A stretch of 64,000 nucleotides of DNA from Lysobacteraceae bacterium PS02065 (GCA_029959555.1 JASCPI010000008.1:1-64000); one strand, 5' to 3'. Positions 18,687 through 28,172 are shown, counted from the stretch's first letter. Numbers and translations are program-made. Notes: generated by a model from the sequence alone, not told the origin.

Positions 18687-18812
18687 GGACCATCTCCGCA
18701 AGGGGATCGAGGGCCGGATCGGTACGCCGATCGTCGCCCCGCCATCCGATGTACGCAAGCGCAATCCGATGACGTACCCTCGCCGCCACGCTTGCCCGTC
18801 CGCGAGGATGCC

Positions 18813-19226
18813 TTGGACACTCCTGACCTCATCGGACGCTGCCACTGCGGCGCCACGGGCTGGATCCTGACCGGCGACCCCGGATCGATCACCGCGTGCA
18901 ACTGCACCTTGTGCCGCCGCTACGGCGCACTCTGGGCCTACGACTTCGAGGGCGAGCGCATCACCCTCGACGGCGACACGGGACGCTACACGCGCATCGG
19001 CAAGGACGATCCGGCGCTCGAGATCCGCTTCTGCCGATCCTGCGCCTGCGTGATTGCCTGGCGTGGCCTGCGCCTGCCCGAGGACGGCCGACGGCGCATC
19101 GCCGTCAACGTGCGGCTCGCCGATCCCGAAGCCGTCGCCGACCTGCCGATCGACCACTTCGACGGCCTCGACAGCTTCGACGACCTGCCCTCCGACGACC
19201 GTTGCGTGCGCGACCTGTGGTTCTAG
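18813..19226 (+). CDS. GFA-family zinc protein
   Basis: About 137 aa if the TTG at 18813 is used, which has GAGGA at the correct distance; another TTG at 18792 would add seven residues. The GFA fold (PF04828) is recognised from GRCHCGATGW, then CNCTLCRRYGALWAYD, and FCRSCACVIAW, which together place two Cys clusters for zinc binding. Described as glutathione-dependent formaldehyde-activating-like, but most members are uncharacterised. Its stop overlaps the convergent M23 gene's stop by 4 bases. Confidence 0.88.
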   Translation: MDTPDLIGRCHCGATGWILTGDPGSITACNCTLCRRYGALWAYDFEGERITLDGDTGRYTRIGKDDPALEIRFCRSCACVIAWRGLRLPEDGRRRIAVNVRLADPEAVADLPIDHFDGLDSFDDLPSDDRCVRDLWF

Positions 19227-20377
19227 GACGGATCCTTTGCCGAACCGACGTCCCACGTCAGCACGCTCATGCCGGACGGCATCGTCGCCTTGCGTGACGC
19301 GTCCTCGCCTTTCGGAAGCGGTGTCCACGGCGTCGAGCCGATCTGCGCGACATCGTCGTAGCGACCGAGCATGCGGTAACGGTCGAACGTGTAGGCGAGG
19401 CCTTCGCTCGCGTACTCGTCGGCACCGTCGGTCAGCGCGAAATGCAGTTGCGGATCCGACGCGCTGCCGCTGAAACCGACCTCGGCGATGCGCTCGCCCG
19501 CTTTCACACGCGCGCCTTCGCGCACCACCGCGCTGCCGGGTCGCAGGTGGCCGTAATGCGCGAAGCCGCCGCCGTCGAGCGCGATCACGATGTCGTTGCC
19601 TTCGACGCCGCTCATCGCATCCGACAGCCGCTCGCGCTCAGGGGAGGTATCGCGGACCTTCACGACGCGCCCACCACCGACGGCGAACACGGCCTCGCCG
19701 TGGCTGAAGGTCCGTGCCGCGAGGGCGTTGCCGGCGGGTGCCTTTCTCCCCTCCGCATCGAGCTTGACCCAGTCGGCCGCATGGCGGCCGGGCGTGCGCA
19801 ACGTGCCGCCGACCGCGTAGCCGGCACGGCGATGGCCGCGATCCCAGCGCGGGCTGTAGATCGCGACCCACGGGCCACCCTCGAGCGGCGGCGACAGGAC
19901 CGGTGCCTGTGCAGCGGCCATCGGCGTGACACCGCCCTCGATCGTGCGCACGTCGCTGCCGGCGGCCTTGTCGACGTAGCCGACACGATGGCGCAGCGAG
20001 GCCGGCACCTTGCCGGGCAAGGTCAGGTCGACGAACACGACGCCACGGCGCCCCGAAGGGATCGCCTCGTAGGACTCGCCTTTCCACTGCAGGCCCGAGC
20101 GATCAAGACGCTCGTCGAGCGCCGCACCTTCGTAGGACGCGAGCACGCGCCCGTCGTCCGCCGCGAGCACCTCGACGCGGACGGGCATGAGGTCGCGACG
20201 CGCGAAGTTGGCGAGATGCAGCTCGTAGACGAGCTCGCGACCATCGTCGACCGCGCGCGGCATCGGCGGCGACGGAACACGCAGGTCGAACGACTCCTGC
20301 GGCGGTGCGGCGGCGGCCTGCAGAACGAGGGCCGCGCTGACAGCGAGCAGACCGAACCATGCGACACGTGACGACAT
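19223..20377 (-). CDS. secreted M23-family (LytM) peptidase-like protein
   Basis: 384 aa from the ATG at 20377. Signal peptide residues 1-23. An N-terminal beta domain (residues 30-180) precedes a C-terminal LytM domain with HAADWVKLD (metal His and Asp), the strand GNDIVIALDGGGFAHYGHL and DPQLHFAL. In active M23 enzymes the last motif is HxH; here the first His is Gln, while the second, metal-binding His is kept. The protein may be a peptidoglycan peptidase with altered activity or an activator in the style of NlpD. Confidence 0.83.
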   Translation of the reverse strand: MSSRVAWFGLLAVSAALVLQAAAAPPQESFDLRVPSPPMPRAVDDGRELVYELHLANFARRDLMPVRVEVLAADDGRVLASYEGAALDERLDRSGLQWKGESYEAIPSGRRGVVFVDLTLPGKVPASLRHRVGYVDKAAGSDVRTIEGGVTPMAAAQAPVLSPPLEGGPWVAIYSPRWDRGHRRAGYAVGGTLRTPGRHAADWVKLDAEGRKAPAGNALAARTFSHGEAVFAVGGGRVVKVRDTSPERERLSDAMSGVEGNDIVIALDGGGFAHYGHLRPGSAVVREGARVKAGERIAEVGFSGSASDPQLHFALTDGADEYASEGLAYTFDRYRMLGRYDDVAQIGSTPWTPLPKGEDASRKATMPSGMSVLTWDVGSAKDPS

Positions 20378-20491
20378 GCGGCTTCTCCTCGGATTCCGGT
20401 CGTAAGGACGCGGCTCGGACCGGTGACGTCGCACGACGGTTCCCGGTCGGACCGGGTCGAGCCGGGAAACGTCTTCGCCCGCCGTCGCGGC

Positions 20492-21508
20492 TCAGTCCGG
20501 CACGCCCGCGAACGGTTCCGGCACGTCGATGTCGATACCGAGCACGCGCGCCATCGCCTCGTCACTGCGGTCGGTCGAGAACTCGATCCACAACGGCAGA
20601 TGGTCGCTCACGCGCGGCGACACCTGCGCCTGGGGCAGCCCCTTGTAGACCGCGCCGGCGAAGTCGATCGTGCCGGCCCGGCCGGTCGGCCGCAGGCCGA
20701 AATCCTGGCCCTGGAACCACGCGATCTGGTCGTAGTGCTTGGCCTCCTTGCCCGTGGTCGTCTTCACCGATTGCAGCGCCTCGGGCACGCGCAGGCCGGT
20801 CTCGACGAACGCATCGAACAACGGGTTGCCCTGGCGCTTGTCGATGTTGAAGTCGCCGAGCACGAGCAGGTTCGGCTCCTCGCGGCTCTGGCCCGTGCGC
20901 GTGCGCTCGCGCAGCTCGTGCGCAGTGAAACGCCCGATCTCCCTCAGTTCCTGCAGGCGATCGGCCGGCACGTCGCCGTAGCGGATATGCGCCGTGAGCA
21001 GCGTGAAATGCTCGTTGCCCGCGCGGAAGCCGGCGATGTAGGGCGTGCGGTCGAACTGTTCGGGCAGGCCGTCCGGCGTCGGGCCGAGCACGATCTCGCC
21101 CGACAGCCCCGAGAGCACCACGCGACGCGTGTCGTAGAGGTAGGCCAGACGCTCGGAGTTGCCCTTGTCGCCGACGGTCACGTCGGTCAGCAGCACGGCC
21201 CAGTGCGGGCCGAGGACGTGCTCCATCAGGTAGCGCAACGCGGTCGTCTCGCGCTGCACCTCCTGCAGCGCGATCACGTCGAAGCAGCGGATCACCTCGG
21301 CGATGATCGCAAGCGAACGCATGTTGCGCTTGGGGCTGCCCGGATTCTCGGTCCATTCCGGATGCAGGCCTCCGAATTTCTGCAGATTCCACGTGCCGAT
21401 GACGACGTTGGCGTCGGTGCGCCGCGCCGGGATCCCCGAAGCCTGGATGCGCCGGCGCATGCGCACGATGTCCTCGACGACGTTGGCGGGATACAGGGCA
21501 TGGTCCAT
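20492..21508 (-). CDS. endonuclease/exonuclease/phosphatase (EEP) family protein
   Basis: 338 aa from the ATG at 21508, preceded by GAGGGA. All diagnostic motifs of the DNase I-like fold are seen in order: GTWNLQKFGG, ALQEVQRE (metal Glu), the TAHIRYGD strand, LGDFNID (catalytic Asp and Asn), and SDHLPLWIEF (Asp-His pair). No signal peptide, so probably cytoplasmic. Substrate could be DNA, RNA or phospho-esters. It lies downstream of nothing obvious and is separated from the M23 gene by 114 bases. Confidence 0.88.
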   Translation of the reverse strand: MDHALYPANVVEDIVRMRRRIQASGIPARRTDANVVIGTWNLQKFGGLHPEWTENPGSPKRNMRSLAIIAEVIRCFDVIALQEVQRETTALRYLMEHVLGPHWAVLLTDVTVGDKGNSERLAYLYDTRRVVLSGLSGEIVLGPTPDGLPEQFDRTPYIAGFRAGNEHFTLLTAHIRYGDVPADRLQELREIGRFTAHELRERTRTGQSREEPNLLVLGDFNIDKRQGNPLFDAFVETGLRVPEALQSVKTTTGKEAKHYDQIAWFQGQDFGLRPTGRAGTIDFAGAVYKGLPQAQVSPRVSDHLPLWIEFSTDRSDEAMARVLGIDIDVPEPFAGVPD

Positions 21509-21786
21509 GGCGAGTCCCTCCGGCGGGCGCGGTGACAACCGCGTGCTGACACTCTACGTGCTGGCACGGCCGACCATGACAGTCTCATGGCGGACGGACC
21601 CTCCACGGCCGATGCCGTGGGTCGGATCGATCCTGCATCCCGGCACGCCGTCCCGCGACCGACCGCGTATCCAATGAGAAAAACGCCACAGGTTCACCCG
21701 CGAGCGATCCGGGAGCGTAAGCTCGCATCGCTGGAGAACACCATCGCCTTCGGGCGCCCGAACGTCATCGTGCCAGGGAAGAATCC

Positions 21787-22473
21787 ATGAACCGCATCGC
21801 CATGCTCTCCGCAGTCCTCGCCCTCGCCTGTCCCGCCTCGACCGGCTGGGCGCAGAGCACGCTCAAGCTCGACGATTACAAATCGTTGCATCCGCGCCTC
21901 TCCAACGAAGAACGCGCCGCCTACGACAAGGCCCTCGCCGAGCAGTACGCGGTCGAAAGCAAGGACTGGGAACGCCCGCGGAGTCCGGTGGAAGGCGATC
22001 TCTGCACGCCGCCCTCTCCCACCCCGGTCAATCCGTTCACGATCTCCTCGACGACCATCGGCGCGACGAACAACTACGACATCGCAACGACCTGCGGCGT
22101 CGCGCAGACCCTGTTCGCCGGCACCGGCGCATCGCTCGACGTGGCCTACGGCGTCGTCACGGACAGCGATTGCTCGGTCACCGTGAGTGCGGATCCGACA
22201 GGTACCAACTGGGATCTGGCGCTGTACGTGCTGCAGGCGCCCGGTGCCGCGTGCACACAACTTCCCGCATTGGCCGACCCGCAATGCATCACGATGGACG
22301 ACGACGGCGCTGCCAACACGACCGAATCCGTCACGTTCAACGCCGTGGCGGGTACCGAGTACTTCGTCATCGTCGACGGCTTCAATGCGGCCGTTGGAAC
22401 CTTCGACCTGACCATCACCGGCACCGGCTGCAACCTCGTGCCGGTCGGACTGCAGTCGTTCTCGGTCGACTGA
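21787..22473 (+). CDS. secreted protein with PPC-like beta-sandwich
   Basis: 228 aa. Signal peptide residues 1-22 (cleavage after G-W-A). Residues 28-65 are charged and helical (YKSLHPRLSNEERAAYDKAL). From residue 95 a beta-rich domain has strands ending in WDLALYVL and TEYFVIVDGFNAAVGTFDLTI, typical of bacterial pre-peptidase C-terminal (PPC) or related sandwich domains that follow secreted enzymes. Three or four Cys may pair. No catalytic domain is present, so it is probably a binding protein. Followed by a near-perfect hairpin. Confidence 0.8.
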   Translation: MNRIAMLSAVLALACPASTGWAQSTLKLDDYKSLHPRLSNEERAAYDKALAEQYAVESKDWERPRSPVEGDLCTPPSPTPVNPFTISSTTIGATNNYDIATTCGVAQTLFAGTGASLDVAYGVVTDSDCSVTVSADPTGTNWDLALYVLQAPGAACTQLPALADPQCITMDDDGAANTTESVTFNAVAGTEYFVIVDGFNAAVGTFDLTITGTGCNLVPVGLQSFSVD

Positions 22474-22481
22474 CCTCCGCT

Positions 22482-22516
22482 CAGGCTGCCCCGTCCGGAC
22501 CGGACGGGGCAGCCTG
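22482..22516. terminator. near-perfect palindromic hairpin
   Basis: 17-base arms CAGGCTGCCCCGTCCGG and CCGGACGGGGCAGCCTG separated by one A, so a hairpin with at least 15 paired bases and a five-base loop. It begins nine bases after the stop of the secreted PPC-like protein. There is no U tract, but the position and stability suggest a transcription end or 3' protector. Confidence 0.75.
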
Positions 22517-22640
22517 ACGACCTGCGCGGCGGCCCCTCTCGCCTTCGACGGGTCCGCTCCCCGCACGCTTCCGCACGTGCCGACGCGCTCGCGTCACTCC
22601 TGCTCGGCTAGACTTTCCGGCTTGCCCGGAACTCCAGCTC

Positions 22641-23702
22641 ATGCCCTTGCCCGCGTCCCGTGAACAGCTGGTCCACCGCGCGAGCATGGCCACCCTGGCG
22701 TCGACCGCCCTCGCCGGCTGCATCGCCACGCTGATCCACTGGACCGCACCCGTGCGGCAACCGATGGACCTCGTCATTCCGCCCACGGTCTGCGTGGTCT
22801 TCGTCGGCCTCATGCTCGCGCTGATGCGACACCCCACGCATGTCGTGACGATCATGCGTGCCGGACTGCTGGCCGGCCTGCTCGCGCTGGTCGCGCCGGC
22901 TTGGTTCTACCTGTGGCAGGCGATCCACGTGCCCGGCGTGCAGCTCGTCGCGACCTACCCGCCGGTCGCCGCGCTGTTCCTCGCGCTCATGGTCATGGTC
23001 ATGATCTTCCTGCCGCCGCGCGGCGCGCTCGTGGTCATGGTGTCGGGCTGGCTGCTCGTCGCCTTGCCCGTGCTGGTCTACCTGTTCACGCATCCCGCGG
23101 AACTTCGTACACCGCGCGGTACGGACCTCGTCATGGCGTACGGTCCGGTGTTCGTGCTCGTCGCGGTGCTGCTGCCCGTGCAGCGCCTGCTCGGCGGACG
23201 CATCCGCCACCTCGTCTCCGAGCATGCGCGCATGGAGATCATGGCCAACCGCGATCCGCTGACCGGTCTCTACAACCGCCACTTCGGCGAGCATGTGCTG
23301 CGCGACATGCTGGAGCGTCAGGCGCCGGGCGGCGTGATCATGTTCGACATGGACCGCTTCAAGGCCATCAACGACACCCACGGCCACCCGGTCGGCGACG
23401 CGGTCCTGCAGCAGGTCGCCCGGCGCTGCCAGGATCTGCTCCGCAAGGACGAATGCATCGCACGTTGGGGAGGAGAGGAATTCCTCGTCGCCGTACCCGC
23501 CGTCGACGCCTCGAGCCTGCATGCGCTGGCCGAGCGCCTGCGCACGGCGATCGCCGAACTGGTCATCCCGCCCGTCCCCGCGATCAGCGCCTCGCTGGGC
23601 ACCACGCTCATCGAACCCTGCGACGGCTTCGACAGCCTGCTCCAGCGCGTCGACAAGGCGCTCTATCGGGCCAAGCAGCGCGGTGGGGATGTGGTGGTGT
23701 GA
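22641..23702 (+). CDS. membrane diguanylate cyclase (GGDEF)
   Basis: 353 aa. Five or six N-terminal membrane segments (residues 15-190) form an uncharacterised sensor. The GGDEF domain follows from about residue 200: DPLTGLYNRHF, FDMDRFKAINDTHGHPVGD and the active GGEEF. It should make c-di-GMP from GTP. The inhibitory I-site, RxxD five residues before GGEEF, reads RKDE here, so the canonical RxxD is absent and product inhibition may be weak. The window ends with an EAL phosphodiesterase fragment. Confidence 0.92.
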   Translation: MPLPASREQLVHRASMATLASTALAGCIATLIHWTAPVRQPMDLVIPPTVCVVFVGLMLALMRHPTHVVTIMRAGLLAGLLALVAPAWFYLWQAIHVPGVQLVATYPPVAALFLALMVMVMIFLPPRGALVVMVSGWLLVALPVLVYLFTHPAELRTPRGTDLVMAYGPVFVLVAVLLPVQRLLGGRIRHLVSEHARMEIMANRDPLTGLYNRHFGEHVLRDMLERQAPGGVIMFDMDRFKAINDTHGHPVGDAVLQQVARRCQDLLRKDECIARWGGEEFLVAVPAVDASSLHALAERLRTAIAELVIPPVPAISASLGTTLIEPCDGFDSLLQRVDKALYRAKQRGGDVVV

Positions 23703-23781
23703 GGCGTCGTGAGCCCATGCCTGTCGCGACTCGAAACCCATTGAGCGCTACACGACGTCGACTTCCTCCCAGGCCGGCGGC

Positions 23782-24729
23782 ATGATCCCAGACATGGGAA
23801 CGCCGACAAGCCTGGACGACGAGCGCATTCGCACGGCAGCGTTCGCGCATGTCAACGCACTCAGCGCGATCCGTGACCATCTGAGCTCGTCTGATCTGTC
23901 AGCCGGCTTCATCGTGGATGGCGAGCGCATTCCACTGGTCAATCCCCAGCGCGGCATCTTCAAACCCCGTCAGTTGAAGCATTTGCTGTCGATCCGCACG
24001 GTGTTTCCACGACCGGGTGCGAAGATCTGGTACGACGATCAGCGCCGCGTGCATCGGCAGCTGTATGACAGCCATGATTTCGTCGACTACGCGTTCATGG
24101 GTGACAAGCCGGAGGCCGCCGACAATCGGTGGCTTCGTGAGGCATACGAGCAGCGCATCCCGATCATCTATTTCATCGGTGTAGCGCCCGGGCGCTTCAT
24201 GGCGGTGGTGCCTGCGTACATCGCCGACTGGAATCCGAACCTGCTGAAGGCTTCCGTAGGTTTCGGAAACCCCGCTCAGTATGACGAGGCCAGATTTCCC
24301 GACACGGCGCCTGCTCGCCGCTATGCCATTCGATCGGTGCAGCAGCGCCTGCATCAATCCTCGTTTCGCCAGGCGGTCATCCAGGCCTACGGCATGCGCT
24401 GTGCACTTTCCGGCATGCCCGAACCGCTGCTTCTCGACGCCGCGCACATCGTGTCGGACAAGCACGAGACCATGGGGCAACCCGTCGTACCCAACGGCAT
24501 TCCGCTGACCAAGCTTCATCACGCCGCGTTCGACGCCCATCTGATCGGCATCGATCCGGACTACCGCATCCATGTCTCCGAGCGCCTCCTGGTCCAGCGT
24601 GACGGTCCCGTTCTTGAAGCCATGAAACAACTGCAGGGTTCCTGCATACGATTGCCCGACCGTGTCAGGGATCGACCTGACCGTGACAGGCTCGCCGAGC
24701 GCTACGAAGCCTTCGTGAGATTGGGCTAG
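23782..24729 (+). CDS. HNH endonuclease
   Basis: 315 aa (starts at 23782 or 23794). Residues 1-185 form an N-terminal region with the phrase FIVDGERIPLVNPQRGIFKP, seen in stand-alone nucleases of this type. The C-terminal HNH domain has YGMRCALSGMPEPLLL, then AAHIVSDKHE, then GIPLTKLHHAAFDAHLIGI, giving the His-Asn-His metal site with the LEAAHI-like element of the HNH_2 group. Members are predicted restriction nucleases. No partner methylase is adjacent. Confidence 0.88.
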   Translation: MIPDMGTPTSLDDERIRTAAFAHVNALSAIRDHLSSSDLSAGFIVDGERIPLVNPQRGIFKPRQLKHLLSIRTVFPRPGAKIWYDDQRRVHRQLYDSHDFVDYAFMGDKPEAADNRWLREAYEQRIPIIYFIGVAPGRFMAVVPAYIADWNPNLLKASVGFGNPAQYDEARFPDTAPARRYAIRSVQQRLHQSSFRQAVIQAYGMRCALSGMPEPLLLDAAHIVSDKHETMGQPVVPNGIPLTKLHHAAFDAHLIGIDPDYRIHVSERLLVQRDGPVLEAMKQLQGSCIRLPDRVRDRPDRDRLAERYEAFVRLG

Positions 24730-25011
24730 TCGCGCCCTCGGCAACGACGCCCTCCGGCCAGGCAGAACCTCCTCAAACGAATGTCCCGTTCTGTCGCCTG
24801 CCGACAGAACGCTGCGACAGCCTCGTGCCACCATCAAAGTCAGGGGAAACACACACCAGCAGCACACGGCGGCAACCGGCATGCGCAACGCGCGAGCCGG
24901 TGAACGAGCACCGGGGAATCATCGAGGCAGCGCTTTCCAGCACGTCCATCGGGCACGCGGCGCCCGCACGGCGCGCGCTCTTGCGAAGACGATGTCACAG
25001 GGGATGTCGGC

Positions 25012-26337
25012 ATGAGCACACCGGGAACCGCGGCGCTGCAAGCGACTCTGGCACGGCCGACGATGGTGCGATGGCGCATCCTCTCGGTGCTCGTACTGAT
25101 CTCCCTCGCCTCGTACCTGCTGCGCGGCAATCTTTCGATCGCCGCGCCGTCGATGATGGCCGACCTGCAGCTCAGCGAGATCCAGTGGGGCTGGGTCATG
25201 TCGGCCTTTCCGCTGACCTACGCGATCTTCCAGTTCCCCGGCGGCGTCTGGGGCGGACGCATCGGCGCGCGCGCGGCACTCGCGGTGATCCCGGTCGCCT
25301 GGGCGGTGCTTACCATCGCAACCACACTGGTACCCGGCCGCGACATCGCATCGACGGCGACCATCATCGGCAGCCTGATCCTCGTGCAGGCGCTCGTCGG
25401 CGCGGCCCATGCGCCCGTGTTCCCGGTCATGGCGACGAGCATCGAGCGCTGGTTCCCTATCGGCAACTACGCCTTCCCGAATGGTCTCGCGAGCACCGGC
25501 ACCACGGTCGGCCTCGCGGCACTGGCCTCGACACTGCCGTGGCTGATCGCCGCGTTCGGCTGGCGGCAGGCGTTCCTGCTGCTCGCCCCCGCAAGTGCGC
25601 TGATCGCCGCGCTGTGGTGGTGGTACGCGCGCGACACCCCGCAGCAGCATCGGTCCGCCAACGCTGCGGAGATTGCCTTGATCGGCACGGGCATGCACCA
25701 TGCGGGGACGGCCGCCCCGGCATCGCAGCCAGCCTGGGTGCGCGCGCTCAGGGATCGCAACATCCTGCTCGTCACGCTCAGCTACGCGTGCAGCAACTTC
25801 GTGTTCTACCTGGTCTTCAGCTGGGGCTTCTACTACCTGGTCCAAGTGCGCGGATTCGCCGAGCAGGAAGCCGGTTTCCTGACCTCGCTGCAATGGCTCG
25901 GTGCCGGCGTCGGTGCCGCGCTGGGCGGTTGGTGCTGCGACCGGATGTGCCGTCGTCACGGACTGCGTTCCGGCTGCCGATGGCCGATCGCGATCGGCAC
26001 GAGCATCACGGGCGTGCTGATCCTCGGGGTCGCGTTCCATCCCAACTCCCATGTTGCGGCGGTGATGCTGGGCTTCTCGTTCGCCTTCGGGGTGTTCACG
26101 GACGGCCCCTACTGGGCGGTCGCCACGGCCATCGGTGGCCGTCACGCCGGCGCTACCGGTGGCCTGCTCAATACCGGCGGCAATGCGATGGGCTTCGTGA
26201 GCGCCGTGCTCGTCGCGGTGGTCGCTCAGGACCTCGGCTGGGACATCGCCGTCGCACTCGGCGCCGTGTTCGCGTTCCTTGCGGCCGGCCTCATCCTGCT
26301 CGTCGATGCCGGTCAGCAGATGGACCAGGCCGACTGA
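25012..26337 (+). CDS. MFS transporter, anion:cation symporter (ACS) type
   Basis: 441 aa with 12 predicted helices. The start at 25012 follows GGGATGTCGGC without a strong site. The first loops have the ACS pattern: a YLLRGNLSIAAPSMMADLQLSE stretch (kept here in two parts around residue 40), FQFPGGVWGGRIGAR in loop 2-3, and NYAFPNGLASTGTTVGLA in helix 4. Likely takes up an organic anion with protons in the inner membrane; substrate unknown. A 280-base gap precedes it in which I see nothing. Confidence 0.9.
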   Translation: MSTPGTAALQATLARPTMVRWRILSVLVLISLASYLLRGNLSIAAPSMMADLQLSEIQWGWVMSAFPLTYAIFQFPGGVWGGRIGARAALAVIPVAWAVLTIATTLVPGRDIASTATIIGSLILVQALVGAAHAPVFPVMATSIERWFPIGNYAFPNGLASTGTTVGLAALASTLPWLIAAFGWRQAFLLLAPASALIAALWWWYARDTPQQHRSANAAEIALIGTGMHHAGTAAPASQPAWVRALRDRNILLVTLSYACSNFVFYLVFSWGFYYLVQVRGFAEQEAGFLTSLQWLGAGVGAALGGWCCDRMCRRHGLRSGCRWPIAIGTSITGVLILGVAFHPNSHVAAVMLGFSFAFGVFTDGPYWAVATAIGGRHAGATGGLLNTGGNAMGFVSAVLVAVVAQDLGWDIAVALGAVFAFLAAGLILLVDAGQQMDQAD

Positions 26338-26434
26338 GGCTAAAGACTTTCCGCGTGGCGATGGCCGTCACGCAAGCGCGCGATCCGACACGCTAGGCTG
26401 CTCGCTCGTGTCCACGGAAGGTCGGGGTTTCGCC

Positions 26435-28042
26435 ATGCACCTGCCACGCATCCTGATGTTGCTGCTCCTCGCGTGTCCCGTCGCGGGCTTCGCACAGGCC
26501 CTGCAGACCTTCACGCTGCCGGTCACCAATCCCGCCAACGGCGCGTACCACCCGGACATCCAGGCCAGTTTCCCGAGCGTGCAATGGGCGACGCTCGATC
26601 GCCTGTATCTGCCCGCTGGCCACTACAAGTTCCTGCGCATCGGCAACCTGCCCGTTCGCAGCGCCTCGCGTCCGCTCGTGATCACGAACCTCGGCGGCCA
26701 GGTGCGCATCGGCGGCCTCGGTCACTACTACGTGTTCCCGATCGGCGGCGGTTCGAACTGGCGGCTGACCGGTCATTACGATGCCGCCGCCGCGACCGGC
26801 GATGCGGCCTACCAAGGCCACGCGGGCGGCGCCTACGCAACCTCGCGCGGGCGCTACGGCATCCTCGTCGACGACGGCCGCATCGAGAACGAGGACGGCA
26901 CGGACACGGGCTACAGCGGTGTCTCGGTCGGCGGCGGTGCGACCGACTTCGAGATCGACTTCATCGAGGTCACGCGCGTCGGTTTCGCCGGCATCGTGCT
27001 CAAGACCGACAACAATGGCGATGCGCACATGCGCAACGTGCGCATCCACGACACCTACGTGCACGACACCGGTTCGGAAGGCTTCTACATCGGCAGCACG
27101 CAGGCACAGCCGCAGCACCGCATCGAAGGCCTCAAGTTCTACAACAATCGCGTCGTGCGCACGGGCACCGAGATGTTCCAGCTCGGCCAGGCCGGCGGCG
27201 GCAGCGACATCCACCACAACGTCTTCATGCTCGGCGCACTGGACTGGAAGAGTCCGTTCCAGAGTTACCAGGACAACGCGATCCAGCTCTCGCCGCGCGC
27301 GGGCTCGCTGCGCTTCCGCAACAACATCGTGATCGGCGGCGCGGGCTCGCTGCTCAACATGCTCGGCGCCAACATCACCGGCGATCCGCACGCGGCCGGC
27401 GACCTCGTCGAACTCTCGGACAACCTGTGGTCGCATTCGCGGCACTTCGGCCTGTACGTCGCACGCCTCACCGACGGCGTCACGAACTACCGCTTCGAGC
27501 GCAACCGCATCTCGGACATCGTCTTTACCTACACCGAACTCACGCCCGGTGCGACCAACTACAACCAGGTGTTCCGCATGGGCAGCGGAACCGGCGTGGC
27601 CAACACCAACCCGATCACGCTGCGCGAAAACCGCTGGCAAGGACCGCAGGTGTTCGTGTTCAACTGGACCAATCCGAACCAGACGGTCGGCAACGTCACC
27701 TCGACCGGCAACGCCAACGTGGCGACGATGCCGTCGCCGCGCTTCGTCGACAGCGGATTTCCCGACGGCTTCGACTGGTTCCGCATCGAACAATGGGGCC
27801 GCCAGACGCCATCGGGCACGGCGATCACCTACCAGCCCGGCGACTACGCGACCTACCAGGGCAAGCTCTACCGCAGCATCGCGACCAGCGCGCACAGCGG
27901 CCAGCGCCCGGACCAGAATCCCTCGACCTGGCAGCTGCAACCCGATCCCGCCGACGACCTGCGTCTCGCCACCGACTCGCCCGTGCAAGGCGTCGGCCTG
28001 CTCGACGGTGTCGGGGCGATCTTCGCTCACGGGTTCGAGTGA
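26435..28042 (+). CDS. secreted right-handed beta-helix protein with carbohydrate-binding tail
   Basis: 535 aa from the ATG at 26435. Signal peptide residues 1-20 (cleavage after F-A-Q-A). Residues 30-440 contain short strands with repeated N/G ladders (IHDTYVHDTG, FYNNRVVRTG, IHHNVFMLG, FERNRISDIV), the pattern of parallel beta-helices (PbH1), as in pectate-lyase-like or polysaccharide-binding proteins. Residues 475-510 (YQPGDYATYQGKLYRSI) resemble a CBM5/12 chitin-binding module. Ends in AIFAHGFE, the GFE tag, as its last residues. Catalytic residues cannot be assigned. Confidence 0.83.
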   Translation: MHLPRILMLLLLACPVAGFAQALQTFTLPVTNPANGAYHPDIQASFPSVQWATLDRLYLPAGHYKFLRIGNLPVRSASRPLVITNLGGQVRIGGLGHYYVFPIGGGSNWRLTGHYDAAAATGDAAYQGHAGGAYATSRGRYGILVDDGRIENEDGTDTGYSGVSVGGGATDFEIDFIEVTRVGFAGIVLKTDNNGDAHMRNVRIHDTYVHDTGSEGFYIGSTQAQPQHRIEGLKFYNNRVVRTGTEMFQLGQAGGGSDIHHNVFMLGALDWKSPFQSYQDNAIQLSPRAGSLRFRNNIVIGGAGSLLNMLGANITGDPHAAGDLVELSDNLWSHSRHFGLYVARLTDGVTNYRFERNRISDIVFTYTELTPGATNYNQVFRMGSGTGVANTNPITLRENRWQGPQVFVFNWTNPNQTVGNVTSTGNANVATMPSPRFVDSGFPDGFDWFRIEQWGRQTPSGTAITYQPGDYATYQGKLYRSIATSAHSGQRPDQNPSTWQLQPDPADDLRLATDSPVQGVGLLDGVGAIFAHGFE

Positions 28043-28051
28043 TCCGACCGC

Positions 28052-28114
28052 GGTCAGGTTCATTTTCTTGCCTCGACATGCCGGCCGGCACGTCGAAGAA
28101 ATGAATCTGACCCC
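28052..28114. repeat. miniature repeat family D, copy 1
   Basis: Inverted ends GGTCAGGTTCATTTTCT and a matching end with AATGAATCTGACC (one change), about 63 bases in all, ten bases after the beta-helix gene stop. Related copies are at 33084-33155 and, within icmF, 58162-58232, plus a half at 30411-30428. The layout (short terminal inverted ends, no coding content) fits a non-autonomous element. Confidence 0.8.
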
Positions 28115-28139
28115 GGGTTGCTGTCGGGCGTCACTTACA

Positions 28140-28172
28140 TGCAATTGACACTCATTCGCATCGACATCTAAA
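28140..28172 (+). promoter_or_regulatory. promoter of the TonB receptor with overlapping Fur-like dyad
   Basis: A -35 element TTGACA (28145-28150) is followed after 16 bases by TCTAAA (28167-28172), a 4/6 match to the -10. Overlapping the -35, 28140-28160 reads TGCAATTGAcacTCATTCGCA, an imperfect dyad with TGA/TCA halves. It matches 11 of 16 positions of the AATGATTCTCATTATC-type Fur core by eye. Repression by iron-loaded Fur would fit the receptor gene downstream. Inference only. Confidence 0.5.
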
